The notes under the pieces are model-generated. The model saw only the letters and a list, made by a program, of their open reading frames with translations. It was not told the origin of the DNA and searched no databases. From an uncultured Ruminococcus sp. (GTDB lineage Bacteria > Bacillota > Clostridia > Oscillospirales > Acutalibacteraceae), in assembly GCA_902776375.1 (NCBI GenBank), contig CACYPV010000022.1:1-43622 (forward strand): a stretch of DNA of 43,622 nucleotides, read 5' to 3'. Made by a program: the position numbers and the translations under genes. Shown in pieces: positions 40,738-43,622 of the stretch; within the stretch, counting starts at the first letter, position 1; each line of letters starts with the position of its first letter.

Positions 40738-41295
40738 ATGGATGTGAATTTGGGAATGTTTTGGGTTACTGTCGTATATGCTGTTACAACAATAGCTATT
40801 TTTATTGCGAATCTTATATCAGCAAATTCTGCAAAAAATCAACTTAAAGAATCCATACGACAATTTGATGAGTCTCGTAGGTTAGATTGTATGCCATTTT
40901 TGCAGTTGGAAAAACTTACAAAAGCGCAAGGTGAAAGTATTGATATTTCAATACCTCCAAACTTGGAGGATGATATTTTTTCGGAAGTATCAAAACACTA
41001 CTTTGTATTAAAGAATCTGGGTAAAGGTACAGCTATTAATCTATACTATTCATGGGAAGATAAGAACACTGGACATGATAGCACCGATTACCCATCTATA
41101 AGTGCTATAATGAGTGGCGATAGCTATCAAATCAGATTAGAAACAAAAGCTAACGAAGATATCGAAGGTTGGATCGAATGGCATTTTGATGATATGATTA
41201 AACATCATTATCATCAAAGAGTTAAGATAAAGATTGTAGATAATCGCACAGTGGAGTGTGATAACGACCAAGTGGTTTATGAAGCAGTATATTAA
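40738..41295 (+). CDS. Single-pass membrane protein inserted between hsdS and hsdM
   Basis: This 185-residue protein starts at ATG 40738, behind TTGGAGG. One membrane helix lies near the N-terminus (FWVTVVYAVTTIAIFIANLI). A short coiled-coil-like segment (SANSAKNQLKESIRQFDESRRLD) leads to a beta-rich C-terminal domain (about 55-185) probably on the cytoplasmic side. Small one-helix proteins with this layout are often found beside defence genes and in mobile DNA. It is AT-rich and separated by 31 bp from the gene before it and 10 bp from hsdM, so it is within the operon. I cannot name its family. It may form a pair with the preceding unknown protein. Confidence 0.7.
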   Translation: MDVNLGMFWVTVVYAVTTIAIFIANLISANSAKNQLKESIRQFDESRRLDCMPFLQLEKLTKAQGESIDISIPPNLEDDIFSEVSKHYFVLKNLGKGTAINLYYSWEDKNTGHDSTDYPSISAIMSGDSYQIRLETKANEDIEGWIEWHFDDMIKHHYHQRVKIKIVDNRTVECDNDQVVYEAVY

Positions 41296-41305
41296 GGAGA
41301 AACAA

Positions 41306-42790
41306 ATGCCTGACCAAACATCAACCATTATTTCAAAAGTATGGGGGCTGTGCAATCCGCTCAGGGACGATGGCTTGTCCTACGGCGACTATCTGGAACA
41401 GCTCACCTACCTGATTTTCTTAAAAATGTCCTATGAATATTCCAAACCGCCGTATAAGCGCAACGTCGGTATTCCCGAGGGCTGCACTTGGGCGGATATG
41501 AATACGCTCAAAGGCGCGGAGCTGGAGGAAAAGTATAAATCTATCTTGGAAACGCTCGGCGAACAGGGCGGTATCCTCACCAAAATCTTTCAGGGCGCCA
41601 CCAACAAAATCAATAATGCCGCCATCCTCTACCGCGTCGTGCAGATGATCGACAAGGAAAACTGGGTGTCTATGTCCTCCGACGTCAAGGGTGAGATCTA
41701 CGAGGGCTTGCTGCAAAAGAACGCCGAGGATATCAAAAGCGGAGCCGGTCAATACTTTACACCGCGTCCGCTAATCCGCGCTATGGTGCGCTGCGTCAGC
41801 CCCGAACCGATGAAAACCATTGCCGACCCGTGCTGCGGCAGCGGCGGATTTTTCCTTGCGGCGCACAGCTTTATTGCGGAAAACTTCACGCTTGACCGCG
41901 AGCAAAAGGAGTTTCTCAAAAACAGCACCTTCTACGGTAACGAGATCGTTTCCGCGACATATAAAACCGCACTGATGAATCTCTATCTGCACAATATCGG
42001 AGACATTTACGGCGAGGTGCCTATTACGCGCGGCGACGCTCTGCTGACAGACCCCGGCTACCGCGTGGATTATGTGCTCACCAATCCGCCGTTCGGCAAA
42101 AAATCCTCCATCACCTTCACCAACGAGGAAGGCGAACAGGAGGATGAGGACTTGGTATACAACCGTCAGGACTTCTGGACGACCAGCTCCAACAAGCAGC
42201 TGAACTTTGTGCAGCATATCAATACCATTCTCAAAGCAACAGGCAAGGCGGCTGTCGTTGTGCCGGATAATGTGCTGTTTGAAGGCGGCGCAGGCGAAAC
42301 TGTCCGTGAACGCCTGCTTGAAACCACCGACTTACATACCATTCTCAGACTGCCGACCGGCATTTTCTATAAGCCCGGCGTCAAGGCGAACGTCATCTTT
42401 TTCGATAAGCGTCCTGCGAGCAAGGATACGCAGACCAAAGAGGTTTGGATTTACGACCTGCGCACCAATACGCACTTTACCCTCAAAAAGAATCCCATGA
42501 CCGACGCGGACTTGGAGGATTTTATAAAGTGCTATAACCCCCAGAATCGGTATGAACGCAAGGAGACCTATTCAGCGGATAATCCCGACGGCAGGTGGCG
42601 AAAGTATAATATCGACGAAATCAAAAGCCGTGATAAAAAGAGCCTCGACATCTTCTGGATCAAAGACAAATCCTTAGCCGACCTCGACAACCTGCCCTCA
42701 CCCGACGAGCTGGCAGCCGACATCATCGAAAACCTCCAAAGCGCATTGGACAGCTTCAAGGAATTGCAGGCACAATTGAGAACTGAATAA
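41306..42790 (+). CDS. hsdM: Type I restriction enzyme M (methyltransferase) subunit
   Basis: This 494-residue N6-adenine methyltransferase uses SAM to protect host sites and forms the core M2S complex with HsdS. The N-terminal helical domain (about 1-140, YGDYLEQLTYLIFLKMSYE) is followed by the methyltransferase fold: YFTPRPLIRAMV, motif I DPCCGSGGFFLAA and motif IV NPPFG. The C-terminal helices contact HsdS. The start is ATG 41306 with AAGGAGAAA before it; the longer frame from 41258 runs over the previous gene. It ends the operon, with a terminator 9 bp on. Confidence 0.95.
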   Translation: MPDQTSTIISKVWGLCNPLRDDGLSYGDYLEQLTYLIFLKMSYEYSKPPYKRNVGIPEGCTWADMNTLKGAELEEKYKSILETLGEQGGILTKIFQGATNKINNAAILYRVVQMIDKENWVSMSSDVKGEIYEGLLQKNAEDIKSGAGQYFTPRPLIRAMVRCVSPEPMKTIADPCCGSGGFFLAAHSFIAENFTLDREQKEFLKNSTFYGNEIVSATYKTALMNLYLHNIGDIYGEVPITRGDALLTDPGYRVDYVLTNPPFGKKSSITFTNEEGEQEDEDLVYNRQDFWTTSSNKQLNFVQHINTILKATGKAAVVVPDNVLFEGGAGETVRERLLETTDLHTILRLPTGIFYKPGVKANVIFFDKRPASKDTQTKEVWIYDLRTNTHFTLKKNPMTDADLEDFIKCYNPQNRYERKETYSADNPDGRWRKYNIDEIKSRDKKSLDIFWIKDKSLADLDNLPSPDELAADIIENLQSALDSFKELQAQLRTE

Positions 42791-42798
42791 ACACTTTG

Positions 42799-42825
42799 CC
42801 CCGCTCAACCGAGCGGGGTATTTTT
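42799..42825 (+). terminator. Terminator of the restriction operon
   Basis: CCCCGCTC (42799-42806) pairs with GAGCGGGG (42811-42818) around AACC, followed by TATTTTT. Confidence 0.9.
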
Positions 42826-42864
42826 ATGCCTTGTTACACTTTTGTTCGATAACATAATCCGCCC

Positions 42865-43110
42865 TTGCTTTCAATTCCTTTCGCCCATCTGAACGAGCTG
42901 TTGGACGGCTGCAACGCCGCCAACAAGCTCGACGAAGCGGAGCGTTTTTTGGAAACACTATTTGCCAATACCGATGAAATCCCACAGAGAGAAATAATAG
43001 CTCAAGCACAAACAAGAAATATCGCCAAGCGGACGCTTGACGAAGCTAAGAAAAAGCTGCACATCAGCTCTGTCAAAATCGGCAGCCAATGGTTTTGGAG
43101 AAGAAATTGA
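42865..43110 (+). pseudogene. C-terminal remnant of a mobile-element ATPase/replication protein
   Basis: An 81-residue fragment whose C-terminal half (EIPQREIIAQAQTRNIAKRTLDEAKKKL, then VKIGSQWFWRRN) has the winged-helix tail pattern found at the end of RepA/AAA ATPases of plasmids, phages and integrated elements. The frame is closed upstream at 42850-42852, and no ATPase core precedes it, so it is a truncated leftover. The only start codon is a TTG without a good ribosome site. It suggests that the restriction locus came in on, or was inserted into, a mobile element. Confidence 0.55.
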
Positions 43111-43114
43111 GGAA

Positions 43115-43186
43115 GGTTGCAACCGTGTGTGTATAAGGCTTTTTTGCAAGGTTGCAGAATTTCTATAGACACACACTCTTGCAATC
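43115..43186. repeat. TTGCAA-containing repeats with a long inverted repeat
   Basis: GGTTGCAACC (43115-43124), TTGCAAGGTTGCAG (43144-43157) and CTTGCAATC (near 43178-43186) repeat a TTGCAA core. GTGTGTGTATA (43125-43135) faces TATAGACACACAC (43164-43176) as an imperfect inverted repeat. Iteron-like spacing next to a replication-protein remnant is suggestive, but too few copies are present to call an origin. Confidence 0.45.
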
Positions 43187-43282
43187 TTGATTTTTTCTTC
43201 TGTTGGAATCCCTTATTGATTTAACACCGAGGAAGTGAATTGATTTATTGATTCAGTTATTGATTTACATTTTAGGGTATAG

Positions 43283-43333
43283 CGAGGTACGCCAATGGCA
43301 AGCCATTGACACCTCGTTGGGGGCGACCCCCCA
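43283..43333. repeat. Two adjacent strong hairpins
   Basis: CGAGGT (43283-43288) pairs with ACCTCG (43311-43316), enclosing a second perfect pair CAATGG/CCATTG (43293-43298 and 43303-43308). Next to it TGGGGG (43318-43323) faces CCCCCCA (43327-43333). Such clustered hairpins are seen near transfer origins and at ends of mobile elements. Confidence 0.6.
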
Positions 43334-43622
43334 GACTGTGTCAAAAGTCCGCCGCTAATTGGTGAATGATTCCCCAACCCCCATTGAATTGTTTACAATG
43401 AAAAAATAAAAGAGGTCAAGCAGCTTTGATTGCTGCAATTAACCTCTTTGCACCAAATGTATTGATTGCTCTCTTAATGTTGAGAGCTAAAAAGGCAAGC
43501 GAAATTTCACCTTCCACTTTCTTCTTTCCTTGTATTATAGAGTAGTAGTTATTAGAGTCCCTCTCCAAGGACTGTATGCTATACTGTTAGAGATACTGTG
43601 GATTAGTATTTCTTTCCTACCG
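43334..43622 (-). mobile_element. End of an IS1182-like insertion sequence (partial, decayed)
   Basis: The stretch carries the tail of a transposase on the minus strand and, outside it, GACTGTGTCAAAAGT (43334-43348), which resembles terminal inverted repeats of IS1182/IS4-type elements. The element runs off the window end, so its other terminus and any target duplication are not visible. Confidence 0.5.
43416..43586 (-). pseudogene. C-terminal tail of a transposase
   Basis: The open stretch reads ...GKKVEGEISLAFLALNIKRA then INTFGAKRLIAAIKAA and stops at 43416-43418. The E-x-S-L-A-F-L-A-L-N-I-K-R pattern matches the conserved end of IS1182-type DDE transposases (transposase core, then a helical tail that follows the last catalytic Glu). 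In-frame stops lie just upstream (43587-43589 and again about 36 bases further upstream), so the copy is broken or sequence is missing. The gene is cut by the window end. Confidence 0.55.

Noticed and set aside
38342-41295. Prophage fragment
   Set aside because: The segment is AT-rich but no phage structural, integrase or lysis gene is present; composition alone does not support it.
41258-41305. Upstream extension of hsdM
   Set aside because: It would overlap the end of the membrane-protein gene and skip the clear AAGGAGAAA ribosome site before ATG 41306.
1-43622. CRISPR array
   Set aside because: No series of regularly spaced 25-40 bp repeats was found on reading; the repeats present are short tandem units, palindromes or pairs.

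Overview
The window looks like a contig from an obligately anaerobic gut or rumen Clostridia, most like the Ruminococcus/Oscillospiraceae group. The clues are moderate GC with Gram-positive ribosome sites, dockerin calcium repeats, a four-domain flavodiiron protein ending in rubredoxin, a peroxide/thioredoxin operon with no aerobic respiration genes, and Firmicutes-type DegV, TagGH-like and OhrR-like genes. No species can be named. Both ends look broken: the left end is a 5'-truncated esterase and the right end is a decayed insertion-sequence tail.

Left accessory region (1-13110). An esterase remnant is followed by a 90-residue unknown gene on the minus strand behind what reads as a SAM-clan transcription-terminating riboswitch. 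Next is a MerR/TipA-type regulator with a textbook 19-bp-spacer operator promoter. Then comes a two-gene cassette: an 1160-residue helicase with a C-terminal PD-(D/E)xK-type nuclease domain, overlapping a 671-residue protein I cannot assign. The cassette is flanked by a 26-nt near-perfect duplication of the end of the MerR gene. After it lie an HTH-HipA kinase fusion with a perfect palindromic operator, a Fic-domain gene broken by two frameshifts, and an 827-residue adenosine-deaminase-like protein with a C-terminal SLOG/DprA-like nucleotide-binding domain. This reads as a defence and toxin island.

Central region (13120-34975), mostly housekeeping and cell-surface genes. An ECF sigma factor, a transmembrane anti-sigma-like protein and a secreted dockerin protein form a minus-strand operon, followed by a zinc-ribbon membrane protein with a TPM-like, glycine-tailed partner and an ABC exporter. 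Plus-strand genes are a DegV fatty-acid-binding protein and a GH13 glucosidase. Then come a cyclophilin lipoprotein, a TagG/TagH-like polysaccharide exporter, a monoacylglycerol-lipase-like hydrolase with glycerol kinase, the flavodiiron protein, an S41-like membrane-anchored peptidase, and a Gpx/OhrR/TrxA/TrxB peroxide operon with paired operator repeats.

Right accessory region (35074-43622). A tRNA-Leu(CAG) is followed by a type I restriction-modification locus in the order hsdR, small zinc-ribbon gene, hsdS, unknown gene, membrane-protein gene, hsdM. The segment from the small gene to the membrane-protein gene is clearly AT-richer than hsdR and hsdM. Beyond it are the C-terminal end of a mobile-element ATPase/replication protein, repeat-rich DNA with strong hairpins, and the tail of a degenerate IS transposase. 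The tRNA position and the element remnants suggest an acquired island.

The best candidates for an undescribed system are the helicase-nuclease plus 671-residue cassette, the deaminase-SLOG fusion, and the two genes inserted between hsdS and hsdM.
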